From the NCBI RefSeq assembly GCF_900103585.1, contig NZ_FNHV01000005.1, positions 434,001-498,000 on the forward strand: DNA of 64,000 nt. The letters are read 5' to 3'. Below, in pieces: positions 14,849 to 26,405 of the stretch. Positions within the stretch are counted from its first letter, which is position 1. Every line of letters begins with the position of its first letter. Below the pieces are notes generated by a model that saw nothing but the letters and a program-made list of their open reading frames with translations, was not told the DNA's origin and did no database searches. The translations under genes and the position numbers were made by a program. The stretch comes from Streptomyces sp. cf386. GTDB taxonomy: Bacteria; Actinomycetota; Actinomycetes; Streptomycetales; Streptomycetaceae.

Positions 14849-17703
14849 GAGGTCTCCAGCAGGTCGCGCAGGAAGCGTCCGGTGGGTGATGCCGGGTGGG
14901 CGGCGATCTGTTCCGGCGTGCCTTCGGCCACCACCCGTCCACCGCGGAGGCCTCCTTCCGGCCCCATGTCGATCAGCCAGTCGGCGGCCTTGATGACATC
15001 CAGGTTGTGTTCGATCACGACGACCGTGTTGCCGCCGTCGGCCAGCCGCTGGAGCGCCGTCAGCAACCGGTCGACGTCGGCGACATGGAGACCGGTGGTC
15101 GGCTCGTCCAGGACGTACAGGGTGCGGCCGCGGGTGCGGCGCTGCAGTTCGGCGGCCAGCTTGACGCGCTGTGCCTCGCCACCGGAGAGCGTGGTGGCCG
15201 GCTGGCCGAGCCTGACGTAGCCGAGGCCCACGTCGTGCAGGGTGCGTAGATGGCGGGAGATGATCTGGTGGCCGTCGAAGAAGTCCAGGCTCTGCGTCAC
15301 CGTCATCGCCAGGACGTCGGCGATCGACCTGCCCTTGTACTGCACTTCGAGGGTTTCCCGGTTGTACTGGGCGCCTTGGCAGACCTCGCACGGCACATAC
15401 ACGTCGGGCAGGAAGTTCATCTCCACCTTGATCGTGCCGTCGCCGTAGCAGTGTTCGCAGCGGCCGCCCTTGACGTTGAAGGAGAACCGTCCGGGCTGGT
15501 AGCCGCGCACCTTGGCCTCCGGGGTCTGCGCGAACAGCTTGCGCAGGTGGTCGAAGACGCCGGTGTACGTGGCCGGGTTGGAGCGGGGGCTTCGGCCGAT
15601 GGGCGACTGGTCGACCTGGACCACCTTGTCGATGTGTTCGGTCCCGCTGATGGTGCGGTGTCGTCCGGGGGCCTTGTGGGCGCGGTGGATCTGCCGGGCC
15701 AGGGCGGTGTGCAGGATGTCGTTGACGAGCGTCGACTTGCCCGAGCCGGAGACACCGGTGACGGCCGTGAACACCCCCAGCGGGAACGACACCGAGACGC
15801 CGCGCAGATTGTGCTCGGTGGCGTCGTGCACGGTGAGTGCGCGGTCCTCGCAGGCCGTTCGGCGCTGTGCGGGCACGGGTATCGCGCGGCGTCCGGAGAG
15901 GTAGGCGCCGGTGACGGAGTCGGGGTGGTCCAGCAGCTCCGGCACGGTGCCGCAGTGCACCACCCGGCCGCCGTCCGTGCCCGCGCCCGGGCCCATGTCG
16001 ACCACCCAGTCCGCGATCCGCACGGTCTCCTCGTCGTGCTCGACCACGATCACCGTGTTGCCGCGGTCGCGCAGCCGCTTCAGGGTCTCGATCAGGCGCT
16101 GGTTGTCCCGTTGGTGCAGTCCGATGGACGGCTCGTCCAGCACGTACAGCACCCCGGACAGCCCGGCCCCGATCTGTGTCGCCAGGCGGATCCGCTGTGC
16201 CTCCCCGCCGGAGAGGGAGGCGGCGGGCCGGTCGAGGGAGAGGTAGTCGAGGCCGATGTCGAGCAGAAACCGCAGCCGCTCCCCCATCTCTGCGAGAACG
16301 GCCCCGGCGATCCACTGCTCCCCTTCCGACAGCGGCAGGTCCACCAGGAATCCGGCGAGTCGGTCGAGGGGAAGGGCACACGCCTCGGCGATGTTGCGGC
16401 CCCCGACGGTGACCGCCAGAACTCCGGGCGCCAGCCGGGCGCCACCGCAGGCCGGGCAGGGCACCTCGCGCATGTACCCGGCGAACCGGTCCCTCGGTCC
16501 GGTCCCACCGCTCTCCGCGCTCTCTGCGCTCTCGCCATAGCGGCGCTCGATGTGCGGGACGACGCCCTCGTAGCGGGTGAGATGGGAGCGCTCGCGGCCG
16601 AAGCGGTTGCGGTAGGAGAGGTGCAGTTGCCGCGGTGTTCCGTGCAGCACCTTCTTGCGTATGTCGGCGGGCAGTTCACGCCAGGGAGTGATGGTGCTGA
16701 ATCCGAGTTCGTCGGCCAGGGCCTGGAGGAGTCGCGCGAAGTAGTCGGCTCCGCTGGTGTTGGTCCAGGGTGCGATCGCACCGTCGGCCAGCGACTTGGT
16801 GTCGTCGGGCACCACGCGGCCGGGGTCGACCTCCGTACGGGAACCGAGGCCGGTGCACGACGAACACGCACCCCACGGCGCGTTGAAGGAGAACAGCCTC
16901 GGCTCCAGCGACTCCAACCCGATGTCGTGGGAGCGCGGGCATGCCATCCGCTCCGAGAACAGGGTCTCCCGGTCGGATCCGTCCCGGTCGACGAACTCCA
17001 CTCTCAGGACACCGCCCGCGAGCCCGAGTGCCGTCTCCACTGACTCCGTCAGCCGCTGCCGGATGCCCGGCCTGACGGCGACACGGTCCACGACCACATC
17101 GATGGAGTGCTCCTTGCGCTGGTCGAGCGCGGGAGGGGTGGACAGGGCCAGGACCTGCCCGTCCACGCGCACGCGGCTGAACCCGTCGGCGGACAGCTGC
17201 CGGAAGACCTCCGCGTGCTCGCCCCGGCGGTCACGGACGACCGGGGCGAGCACGAGGAATCGCGTGCCCTCTTCCTCGGCGAGCAGCCGGTCCACGATCC
17301 GCTGGGGCGTCTGCCGGCTCACCGGCTCACCGCACTCGGGACAGTGCGGGCGGCCGATACGGGCGTACAGCAGGCGCAGGTGGTCGTAGACCTCGGTGAT
17401 CGTGCCGACCGTGGAGCGGGGGCTGCGCCCCGATGTCTTCTGGTCGATCGCGATCGCCGGGGACAGCCCCTCGATGACATCGACGTCGGGCTTGTCGAGC
17501 TGCCCGAGGAACTGTCGCGCGTAGGCCGAGAGCGATTCGACGTAGCGTCGTCGGCCCTCCGCGAAAATCGTGTCGAACGCGAGGCTCGATTTACCTGATC
17601 CGGACACCCCCGTGAATACGACGAGTGCGTCTCGCGGCAGTTCGACCGACACGTCTCGGAGGTTGTGCTGACGGGCACCTTTGACGACGAGGCGATTTCT
17701 CAC
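14845..17703 (-). CDS. uvrA: Excinuclease ABC subunit A (UvrA-like)
   Basis: The 952-residue UvrA has two ABC ATPase halves: Walker A loops GVSGSGKSSL (about 31-40) and GVSGSGKSTL (about 640), each with its LSGGEAQR signature, and TGLH/IGLH regions. UvrA dimers scan DNA for bulky lesions and load UvrB. The second zinc finger (CEHC...CEVC) is intact. The first has CPRSH where CxxC is expected, with only the later CSSC pair kept, so zinc binding there may be altered. GTG 17703 is the only start downstream of an in-frame TAA. Streptomyces also carry a housekeeping uvrA, so this may be a second copy, perhaps tied to stress or self-resistance. It is coupled to the sigma gene. Confidence 0.9.
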   Translation of the reverse strand: MRNRLVVKGARQHNLRDVSVELPRDALVVFTGVSGSGKSSLAFDTIFAEGRRRYVESLSAYARQFLGQLDKPDVDVIEGLSPAIAIDQKTSGRSPRSTVGTITEVYDHLRLLYARIGRPHCPECGEPVSRQTPQRIVDRLLAEEEGTRFLVLAPVVRDRRGEHAEVFRQLSADGFSRVRVDGQVLALSTPPALDQRKEHSIDVVVDRVAVRPGIRQRLTESVETALGLAGGVLRVEFVDRDGSDRETLFSERMACPRSHDIGLESLEPRLFSFNAPWGACSSCTGLGSRTEVDPGRVVPDDTKSLADGAIAPWTNTSGADYFARLLQALADELGFSTITPWRELPADIRKKVLHGTPRQLHLSYRNRFGRERSHLTRYEGVVPHIERRYGESAESAESGGTGPRDRFAGYMREVPCPACGGARLAPGVLAVTVGGRNIAEACALPLDRLAGFLVDLPLSEGEQWIAGAVLAEMGERLRFLLDIGLDYLSLDRPAASLSGGEAQRIRLATQIGAGLSGVLYVLDEPSIGLHQRDNQRLIETLKRLRDRGNTVIVVEHDEETVRIADWVVDMGPGAGTDGGRVVHCGTVPELLDHPDSVTGAYLSGRRAIPVPAQRRTACEDRALTVHDATEHNLRGVSVSFPLGVFTAVTGVSGSGKSTLVNDILHTALARQIHRAHKAPGRHRTISGTEHIDKVVQVDQSPIGRSPRSNPATYTGVFDHLRKLFAQTPEAKVRGYQPGRFSFNVKGGRCEHCYGDGTIKVEMNFLPDVYVPCEVCQGAQYNRETLEVQYKGRSIADVLAMTVTQSLDFFDGHQIISRHLRTLHDVGLGYVRLGQPATTLSGGEAQRVKLAAELQRRTRGRTLYVLDEPTTGLHVADVDRLLTALQRLADGGNTVVVIEHNLDVIKAADWLIDMGPEGGLRGGRVVAEGTPEQIAAHPASPTGRFLRDLLETS

Positions 17704-18051
17704 TTTCTCGACGGTAGCACCGCATTACCGCTGGTGAAGGCCCATGTAGCGGCCGAAATTATTGTGATGAACATCGCCCTTGACTGACGCATCGAGCCTG
17801 TGGGCAATGAAATGCGCGACGATTTCGTCGAGCGCAAGAATTACGGCGCCTCGGCCACTTGACTTCTTGGCCGAACCCTGAGCAATCGACACCCCGCTTC
17901 GGCGGGGTTGCGGTGCAGCCATATACGGAAGGACTCATTCAGGTGGTGCGAATGATCTTGCATTGACTAGGGTCTGACGACCGATACCGGGCAACCGCCC
18001 GCGTGCCGTCACTGCAGTCGATGCCGTTCAGGCCAGAGAGTGAGCAGCCAG
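17704..18051. other. Intergenic region with UUCG hairpin
   Basis: This 348-bp gap separates the leftward uvrA-like gene from the rightward hydrolase. ACCCCGC-TTCG-GCGGGGT at 17891-17908 forms a 7-bp stem with a stable UUCG-type tetraloop, without a T-tract on either strand, so it may be an attenuator or transcript-stabilising element. A minus-strand 65-codon frame covers 17725-17922, but its low third-position GC argues against coding. The promoters of both flanking genes presumably lie here. Confidence 0.5.
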
Positions 18052-18915
18052 ATGCAACCGACCTTCGTCCTGGTACACGGGGCCTTCGCGAACTCCTTCT
18101 CCTTCGCACCCCTCCAGGCCGAGCTCGGCCTCCTCGGGCACCGTTCGGTCGCGGTGGACCTGCCCGGGCACGGATTCGCGGCGACCTACCCGCGCGCCTA
18201 TCAGGCGCCGCAGGATCTCGAAGGACTGGCCACCGCGCCCGGCTCGATCAAGGGCGTGACGCTCGCGGACAACGCGGCGCACCTGATCGGGATCCTGGAG
18301 CGGGCGAAGCGGAACGGCCCCGTGATCCTCGTCTCGCACAGTCGGGGCGGCGTCACGGCCACCGCGGCGGCCAACGCGCGACCGGACCTCATCGACCGCA
18401 TCGTCTATGTCTCGGCCTGGTGCCCGGTCGCTCTCGACGTCGGCGACTACTACGCCGAGCCGGAGATGGCCACGGTCGACCCCGCCTCCCTGGCTCTCGC
18501 GATGGCCGGGAACCCGGCCGAACTCGGCCTGCTCCGCGTCAACTTCCGCACCGCGGACCCGGCCGCCCTCGCCGCGTTCAAGGCGGCGTTCCTCGCCGAC
18601 GGCACCGACGACGAGTTCCTGACCTTCCTCAACACTTTCCAGCCCGACGAGAACCTGGACGTCGGCACCTCCGCCGACCGGGCGCAGGCCGCGACCTGGG
18701 GCCGTATCCCGAAGACCTATGTGCGGCTGGCCGACGACACGAGCCTGCCGCTCGCCCTCCAGGACCGGCTGATCCGCGAGGGCGACGCGCTCACCCCGGA
18801 CAACCCGTACGACGTCCGCACGCTCGACGGCAGCCACCTGAAGTGGCTGACCGATCCGGCACCGGCGGCCCGGGTCCTTGGCGACCTCGCCGAGCTCCTG
18901 ACGGCGGCGGATTGA
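18052..18915 (+). CDS. Alpha/beta hydrolase
   Basis: This roughly 287-residue single-domain hydrolase opens with the strand and oxyanion turn FVLVHGAFA. The nucleophile is in VSHSRGG (a G/S-x-S-x-G elbow), an Asp is available in the late strand region, and the catalytic His lies in LDGSHLKW near the C-terminus. It resembles the salicylate-esterase/EstC-like group of small cytoplasmic esterases. The start is ATG 18052 or the GTG four codons earlier; GAGAG precedes both. It stands alone, is followed by a GAGGGCA/TGCCCTC hairpin at 18944-18971, and its substrate is unknown. Confidence 0.85.
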   Translation: MQPTFVLVHGAFANSFSFAPLQAELGLLGHRSVAVDLPGHGFAATYPRAYQAPQDLEGLATAPGSIKGVTLADNAAHLIGILERAKRNGPVILVSHSRGGVTATAAANARPDLIDRIVYVSAWCPVALDVGDYYAEPEMATVDPASLALAMAGNPAELGLLRVNFRTADPAALAAFKAAFLADGTDDEFLTFLNTFQPDENLDVGTSADRAQAATWGRIPKTYVRLADDTSLPLALQDRLIREGDALTPDNPYDVRTLDGSHLKWLTDPAPAARVLGDLAELLTAAD

Positions 18916-18994
18916 CACGAAGAGGCCGAGGTCACAGCCACGGAGAGGGCAAGGTCACAGTCGTGCCCTCTGCTGCTCCTTTGCGCCTCTGGCC

Positions 18995-19000
18995 TAGCAT
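18995..19000 (+). promoter_or_regulatory. Candidate -10 element giving a leaderless mutA mRNA
   Basis: TAGCAT ends six bases before the mutA ATG at 19007, and no Shine-Dalgarno-like purine run lies between. A transcript starting at or next to the A of ATG would be leaderless, common in Streptomyces. No clear -35 hexamer is visible. Confidence 0.35.
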
Positions 19001-19006
19001 CCGAGC

Positions 19007-20814
19007 ATGACGGTCCTGCCTGACGACGGGCTTGAGCTGGCCGCCGAGTTCCCTGATGTGTCCCACGAGCAGTGGCAGCGCCTCGTCGCTGGTGTGCTGC
19101 GCAAGTCGGGCAAGGACGTCGAGGGAGCTCAGGCCGAGGAAGCCCTGTCCACCGCGCTCGAGGACGGGTTGCGCACCCGGCCTCTGTACAGCGCGCACGA
19201 TGCCGCACCCGACCCCGGCCTGCCCGGATTCGCCCCCTTCGTGCGCGGCAGTCGCGCCGAGGGGAACACGGTCGGCGGGTGGGACGTACGCCAGCGGCAC
19301 ACGACGGCCGACGGGGCCACGGTCCTCGCGGACCTGGAGAACGGCGTCACGTCCCTGTGGCTGGCCGTCGGCGAGGGCGGCATCCCCGTGTCGTCGCTCG
19401 GCGGGGCCCTGGACGGCGTCTATCTCGACCTGGCCCCCGTCGTCCTCGACGCCGGGCTCGAAGTCGAGCCCGCCGCCCGTGAGTTGCTGCGGCTGTACGA
19501 AGAGCGCGGCGTCGCCAAGGACGCGGCGCGCGGCAACCTGGGCGCCGACCCGCTCGGCCACGAGGCCCGTACAGGGCAGTCGTACGACTTCTCACCGGTG
19601 GCCGCTCTCGCGCGGCTGTGCGCCGAGGAGTACCCGGGGCTGCGGACGCTGACGGTGGACGCGCTGCCGTACCACGAGGCCGGTGGCTCGGCCGCGCAGG
19701 AGCTGGGCTGCTCGCTGGCGACCGGTGTCGCGTATCTGCGGGAGCTGACCGAGGCCGGGCTGAGCGTCGAACAGGCCTGTGCACAGCTGGAGTTCCGGTA
19801 CGCGGCGACCGCCGACCAGTTCCTGACGATCGCCAAGCTGCGGGCCGCGCGCAGGCTGTGGGCGCGGGTGGCCGAGGTCTGCGGGGCCCCGGGCGCCGGG
19901 GCGCAACTCCAGCACGCCGTGACCTCGCCGGTGATGATGACGCGCCGCGACCCGTGGGTGAACATGCTGCGTACGACCATCGCCACGCTGGCCGCCGGGG
20001 CGGGCGGCGCCGACTCGGTCACCGTGCTGCCCTTCGACCACGCCCTCGGTCTGCCGGACGCGTTCGCGCGGCGTATCGCCCGCAACACCTCGACGATCCT
20101 CATCGAGGAGTCGCACCTGGCCCGGGTCATCGACCCGGCGGGCGGCTCCTGGTACGTGGAGCGGCTCACCGACGAACTCGCGCAGGCCGGCTGGGAGTTC
20201 TTCCAGCGGATCGAGCGCGGCGGCGGCCTGGCCACCGTCCTTCGCTCGGGGCAGCTGGGGCAGGACCTCACCGAGACCTGGCAGGCCCGCAGCGGCAGAC
20301 TCGCCAAGCGGCGCGAACCCATCACCGGTGTCAGCGAGTTCCCGCACCTGGCCGAGAAGCCCGTGGAGCGGAAGCCCGCGCCCGAGCAGTCGTCCGGCGG
20401 GCTGCCGCGGGTCCGGCGCGACGAGGCGTACGAGGAACTGCGCGCCCGCTCCGACGCCCATCTCGCGGCGACCGGCTCCCGCCCGCGCATCTTCCTGGCC
20501 GCGCTCGGCCCGGCGGCCGCCCACACCGCCCGACTCACCTTCGCCTCGAACCTCTTCCAGGCGGGCGGCATCGAGGCCGTCACCGAGGGCACCTTCGAGG
20601 ACAGCGGCGCCACGGAGGTCTGTCTGTGCTCCAGTGACGCCCTGTACGAGGAGGAGGCGGCGACCGTGACCGCCGAGCTGAAGGCCGCCGGTGCCTCGCA
20701 CGTGTTCCTGGCGGGCCGTCCCGGGCAGTACCCCGGTGTCGACGCGTACGTCTTCGCGGGCTGCGACGCCGTCGCCGTCCTGTCCGCCACCCTTGACCGC
20801 ATGGGAGTGTCCTG

Positions 20815-20815
<1 letters not shown>
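19007..20815 (+). CDS. mutA: Methylmalonyl-CoA mutase small subunit
   Basis: The 602-residue protein aligns in outline with the large subunit (for example YHEAGGSAAQELG, RIARNTSTILIEESH, DPAGGSWYVE). Its C-terminal domain lacks the cobalamin-binding D-x-H-x-x-G motif, as expected for the non-catalytic small chain. The heterodimer interconverts methylmalonyl-CoA and succinyl-CoA, feeding polyketide extender pools or propionate catabolism. Its stop overlaps the mutB start (TGATG). It may be translated without a leader. Confidence 0.95.
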
Positions 20816-23003
<2,188 letters not shown>

Positions 23004-23007
<4 letters not shown>

Positions 23008-23990
23008 TCGATGTCGACGCCTATGTGAAGGGCGTGCTCGACGGGAAGCGGGCGATCATCGCGCGCGCCATCACTCTCGTCGAGTCCACCCGTCCTCAAC
23101 ACCGGGTGCTGGCACAGGAGTTGCTCACCGAGCTGCTTCCGCACAGTGGCCGGGCGCGGCGGATCGGTGTCAGCGGGGTGCCGGGCGTGGGCAAGTCGAC
23201 GTTCATCGACGCGTTCGGCTCGATGCTGACGGCGCTCGGGCACCGGGTGGCGGTGCTCGCCGTCGACCCCTCCTCAAGCCGTACGGGCGGCTCGATCCTC
23301 GGCGACAAGACCCGCATGGAGCGTCTGGCCGTGGATCCGGCGGCCTTCGTGCGGCCCTCCCCCACCGCGGGCACGCTGGGCGGGGTGGCCAAGGCGACGC
23401 GCGAGTCGATCGTGGTGATGGAGGCGGCCGGCTACGACGTGATCCTGGTGGAGACGGTCGGCGTCGGCCAGTCCGAGACCGCGGTCGCGAACATGGTCGA
23501 CTCCTTCCTGCTGCTCACCCTCGCCCGTACCGGCGACCAGTTGCAGGGCATCAAGAAGGGTGTCCTGGAACTGGCCGACGTGCTCGCCGTCAACAAGGCG
23601 GACGGCCCGCACGAGCGTGACGCCCGCGCGGCGGCACGGGAATTGGCGAGCGCGCTGCGGCTGATGCACGGCAAGGACGCCGTCTGGACGCCGCCGGTGC
23701 TCAGCTGCAGTGCCCGTGAATCGACCGGTCTGGACACCGTCTGGGAGCGCCTCGAACAGCACCGCACCCTGCTGGACTCGACCGGGCGCCTCGCCGCCAA
23801 GCGCCGCGACCAGCAGGTCGACTGGACATGGAGCATGGTCCGCGACGAACTCCTCGGCCGGCTGCACGCCGACCCGGCGGTGCGGGCCCTCGCACCGGCT
23901 CTCGAACAGCAGGTCAGGGACGGGGCGTTGACGCCCACTCTGGCGGCCGAGCGCATTCTGGGGGCGCTCGGGAACTCCTACCCTTCCTGA
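23004..23990 (+). CDS. meaB: MeaB/ArgK-type G-protein chaperone of methylmalonyl-CoA mutase
   Basis: The 328-residue GTPase has the P-loop GVPGVGKST, ETVGVGQSE as switch region, and NKAD as guanine-recognition motif. MeaB protects mutase from inactivation and gates adenosylcobalamin loading. GTG 23004 overlaps the mutB stop, the usual arrangement of the mutAB-meaB operon. The C-terminal helical region (WTWSMVRDELLGRL) fits the dimerisation arm. It is the last gene before the cobalamin riboswitch. Confidence 0.93.
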
Positions 23991-24044
23991 GCACCCGGGA
24001 CGTGCCCCGACCTGGGGTGTGACCTGGGAGGCTGCGGTGCCTGT

Positions 24045-24235
24045 GGTAGCTTGCCGAGGCCAGTCGTACCCGTGTGCGTCCCTGTACGCGCACAGGTCAG
24101 GGAATCCGGTGTGAATCCGGAGCTGACGCGCAGCGGTGAGGGCGACGGGCGGGGCAACGGCCACTGGACGGCGAACACGGTCCGGGAAGGCGTCTCGTCC
24201 GGGCGACCCCGAGTCCGAAGACCTGCTGGCGCCCT
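24045..24235 (+). ncRNA. Cobalamin riboswitch
   Basis: The leader of the B12-uptake genes contains the ordered conserved pieces of the cobalamin aptamer: a GGGAATCCGGTGTGAATCCGG core around 24100-24118, then GCTGACGCGCAGCGGTGA, CACTGG, GGGAAGGCG and the closing GAGTCCGAAGACCTGC around 24210-24225. Its 3' edge is about 80 bp before the GTG of the binding-protein gene. High adenosylcobalamin should shut off the importer. Boundaries are approximate. Confidence 0.9.
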
Positions 24236-24312
24236 CCGGCAGCGTCAAGGGCCGGCGGGAGCACCGTACGACCGGGCTTCGCGCATGAGCCCTCGACGCC
24301 GAAGGAAGTCCC

Positions 24313-25356
24313 GTGCCGTTCGCACGCCCTGTCCGTCCTGCCGCCGTTCTCCTGACCGGTGCCCTGCTGCTGACCGGTTGCGGCGGCTCCTCCGACTCGT
24401 CGGCCGGGAGCGCGGCCACGGGCAAGTCCGCGGGATATCCGGTCACGCTCGACAACTGCGGCCAGAAGGTGCGCGTCGCGGCGCCTCCGCAACGGGCCGT
24501 CTCCCTCAATCAGGGCACGACCGAGATCATGCTCTCCCTCGGGCTCGCCGACCGCATGGTGGGCACCGCCACCTGGACGGACCCGGTGGCGAAGGGGCTG
24601 GAGAAGGAGAACGCGAAGGTGCGGCGGCTGGCGGACAACGCCCCGTCCTTCGAGAAGGTCCTGGACACCGAACCCGACTTCGTCGCCGCGTCCTTCGCCT
24701 CCACGCTCGGCAAGGGCGGGGTGGCCACCCGCGAGCAGTTCGAGAAGCTCGGCGTACCCGCCTACCTCTCCCCCTCCGACTGCGTCGGCAAGGACAACAG
24801 CGGCGACGGCGACGGCTCGCGCACCGAGCCGCTCACCATGGACGCGGTCTACGGCGAAGTCACCGACCTGGCAAGGATCTTCGGCGTCGAGGAACGGGGC
24901 GAGAAGCTCGTCGCCGACCTCCGGGCCCGGGTGAAGAAGGCCGCCTCCGGGCTCGACGCCAAGGACGTGACCCTCCTCTACTGGTTCGCCAACTCCCAGT
25001 CCCCGTACCTCGCGGGCTGCTGCGGCGCGCCCGGCGCCATCACCCGCGAACTCGGTGCCGAGAACGCCTTCGACGACACCCACGAGGAATGGCCCCAGGT
25101 CAACTGGGAGACGATCGCCGACCGCGACCCCGACGTCCTCGTCATCGGCGATCTGTCCCGCAAGCAGCAGACGGCCGAAACGGCCGCGCGGAAGATCGAG
25201 TTCCTGGAATCCGACCCGGTGACGAAGAACATGACCGCGGTGCGCGAGAAGCGGTACGTGCTGCTGTCCGGGCAGGCCATGAACCCGACCATCCGAACCG
25301 TCGAGGGCGTGGAGAAGGTGGCGGCGGCCCTGCGCCAGTTCGGCCTGGCCGGGTGA
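24313..25356 (+). CDS. btuF: Cobalamin ABC transporter substrate-binding lipoprotein (BtuF-like)
   Basis: This 347-residue lipoprotein has a signal peptide ending in the lipobox LLTGC (Cys23), then a low-complexity Gly/Ser linker and a periplasmic-binding fold of the FecB/BtuF type (AAPPQRAVSLNQGTTEI, VLVIGDLS). It probably captures cobalamin at the cell surface; the riboswitch just upstream supports B12 over siderophore. GAAGGAAG precedes the GTG start. It overlaps the permease gene by 4 bp. Confidence 0.9.
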   Translation: MPFARPVRPAAVLLTGALLLTGCGGSSDSSAGSAATGKSAGYPVTLDNCGQKVRVAAPPQRAVSLNQGTTEIMLSLGLADRMVGTATWTDPVAKGLEKENAKVRRLADNAPSFEKVLDTEPDFVAASFASTLGKGGVATREQFEKLGVPAYLSPSDCVGKDNSGDGDGSRTEPLTMDAVYGEVTDLARIFGVEERGEKLVADLRARVKKAASGLDAKDVTLLYWFANSQSPYLAGCCGAPGAITRELGAENAFDDTHEEWPQVNWETIADRDPDVLVIGDLSRKQQTAETAARKIEFLESDPVTKNMTAVREKRYVLLSGQAMNPTIRTVEGVEKVAAALRQFGLAG

Positions 25357-26405
25357 GCACCGCCCTGTCGGAGGTCGCCCCGGCGGCCCTGCGCGGCCTG
25401 CGCCGCACGCTGCTGTGGGCGGCCGGTCTCGCCCTGCTGGCCCTCTCCGTCGCCGTGGCGATCACCATCGGTCCTGCGGACATCGCCGTCGGGGACGTCT
25501 GGGCGACGGTGGCCGCGCATCTCGGCTGGGGCCGGGCCGAGTTGACGCCCATCCGGGACGGCATCGTCTGGAACCTGCGTCTGCCGCGCACCCTGCTCGC
25601 CGCGGTGTGCGGGGCCGGGCTGGCCGTGTGCGGGGCGGTGATGCAGTCCCTGCTGCGCAACCCGCTCGCCGACCCGTTCGTCCTGGGCGTCTCCTCGGGT
25701 GCCTCGACCGGCGCGGTCGTGGTCGTCGTTCTCGGCGCGGGCGGCGGCCTGCTGTCGGTCTCCGGTGGCGCGTTCCTGGGTGCGGTGGTCTCCTTCGGGC
25801 TGGTGCTGCTGCTCAGCCACACCCTCGGCGGCACCACGGACCGGGTGGTGCTCGCCGGGGTCGCAGCGATGCAGTTGTTCTCCGCGCTCACCTCCTTCGT
25901 GGTGATGACGGCGGCCGACGCCGAGACCACACGAGGTGTGCTGTTCTGGCTGCTCGGCTCGCTCAGCGGGGCCGGCTGGACCGATGTGGGCGTGGGGCTG
26001 GCCGCCCTGTCGGTGACCCTGCTGGTGTGCGCCGGTTACGCCCGCGCGCTCGACGCGTTCGCGTTCGGCCAGGACGCCGCCGCCTCGCTCGGCGTGCACG
26101 TGGCCCGCACCCGCATGGCCCTGCTGTGTACGACCGCCCTGCTGACGGCGGCTCTGGTCAGCTCCGCCGGGGCGATCGGCTTCGTCGGCCTGGTCCTCCC
26201 GCACGCCGTCCGCCCGTTGACCGGCCCCGGACACACCCGCCTGCTGCCCGCCACCGCCCTCGCCGGAGCGGTGTTCCTGGTCTGGGTCGACACCCTCGCC
26301 CGCACCGCCCTCGACCCGCAGGAGGTGCCGGTGGGCGTGATGACCGCGCTGATCGGCGTCCCGGCGTTCGTCCTCGTCCTCTACCGGGACAGGAGCAGCA
26401 GATGA
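25353..26405 (+). CDS. btuC: Cobalamin ABC transporter permease (BtuC/FecCD family)
   Basis: This 350-residue permease has about ten membrane segments. RLPRTLLAAVCGAGLAVCG, GAVMQSLLRNPLADP and GFVGLVLPHAVR are hallmark FecCD sequences; the last is the ATPase-contacting coupling region. GTG 25353 overlaps the btuF stop and its own stop overlaps btuD, so the three subunits are translated as a set. Confidence 0.93.
   Translation: MSTALSEVAPAALRGLRRTLLWAAGLALLALSVAVAITIGPADIAVGDVWATVAAHLGWGRAELTPIRDGIVWNLRLPRTLLAAVCGAGLAVCGAVMQSLLRNPLADPFVLGVSSGASTGAVVVVVLGAGGGLLSVSGGAFLGAVVSFGLVLLLSHTLGGTTDRVVLAGVAAMQLFSALTSFVVMTAADAETTRGVLFWLLGSLSGAGWTDVGVGLAALSVTLLVCAGYARALDAFAFGQDAAASLGVHVARTRMALLCTTALLTAALVSSAGAIGFVGLVLPHAVRPLTGPGHTRLLPATALAGAVFLVWVDTLARTALDPQEVPVGVMTALIGVPAFVLVLYRDRSSR

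Noticed and set aside
17725..17922. Possible 65-residue gene upstream of uvrA
   Set aside because: Third codon positions are not GC-rich as in real genes here, there is no ribosome site, and it contains the UUCG hairpin.
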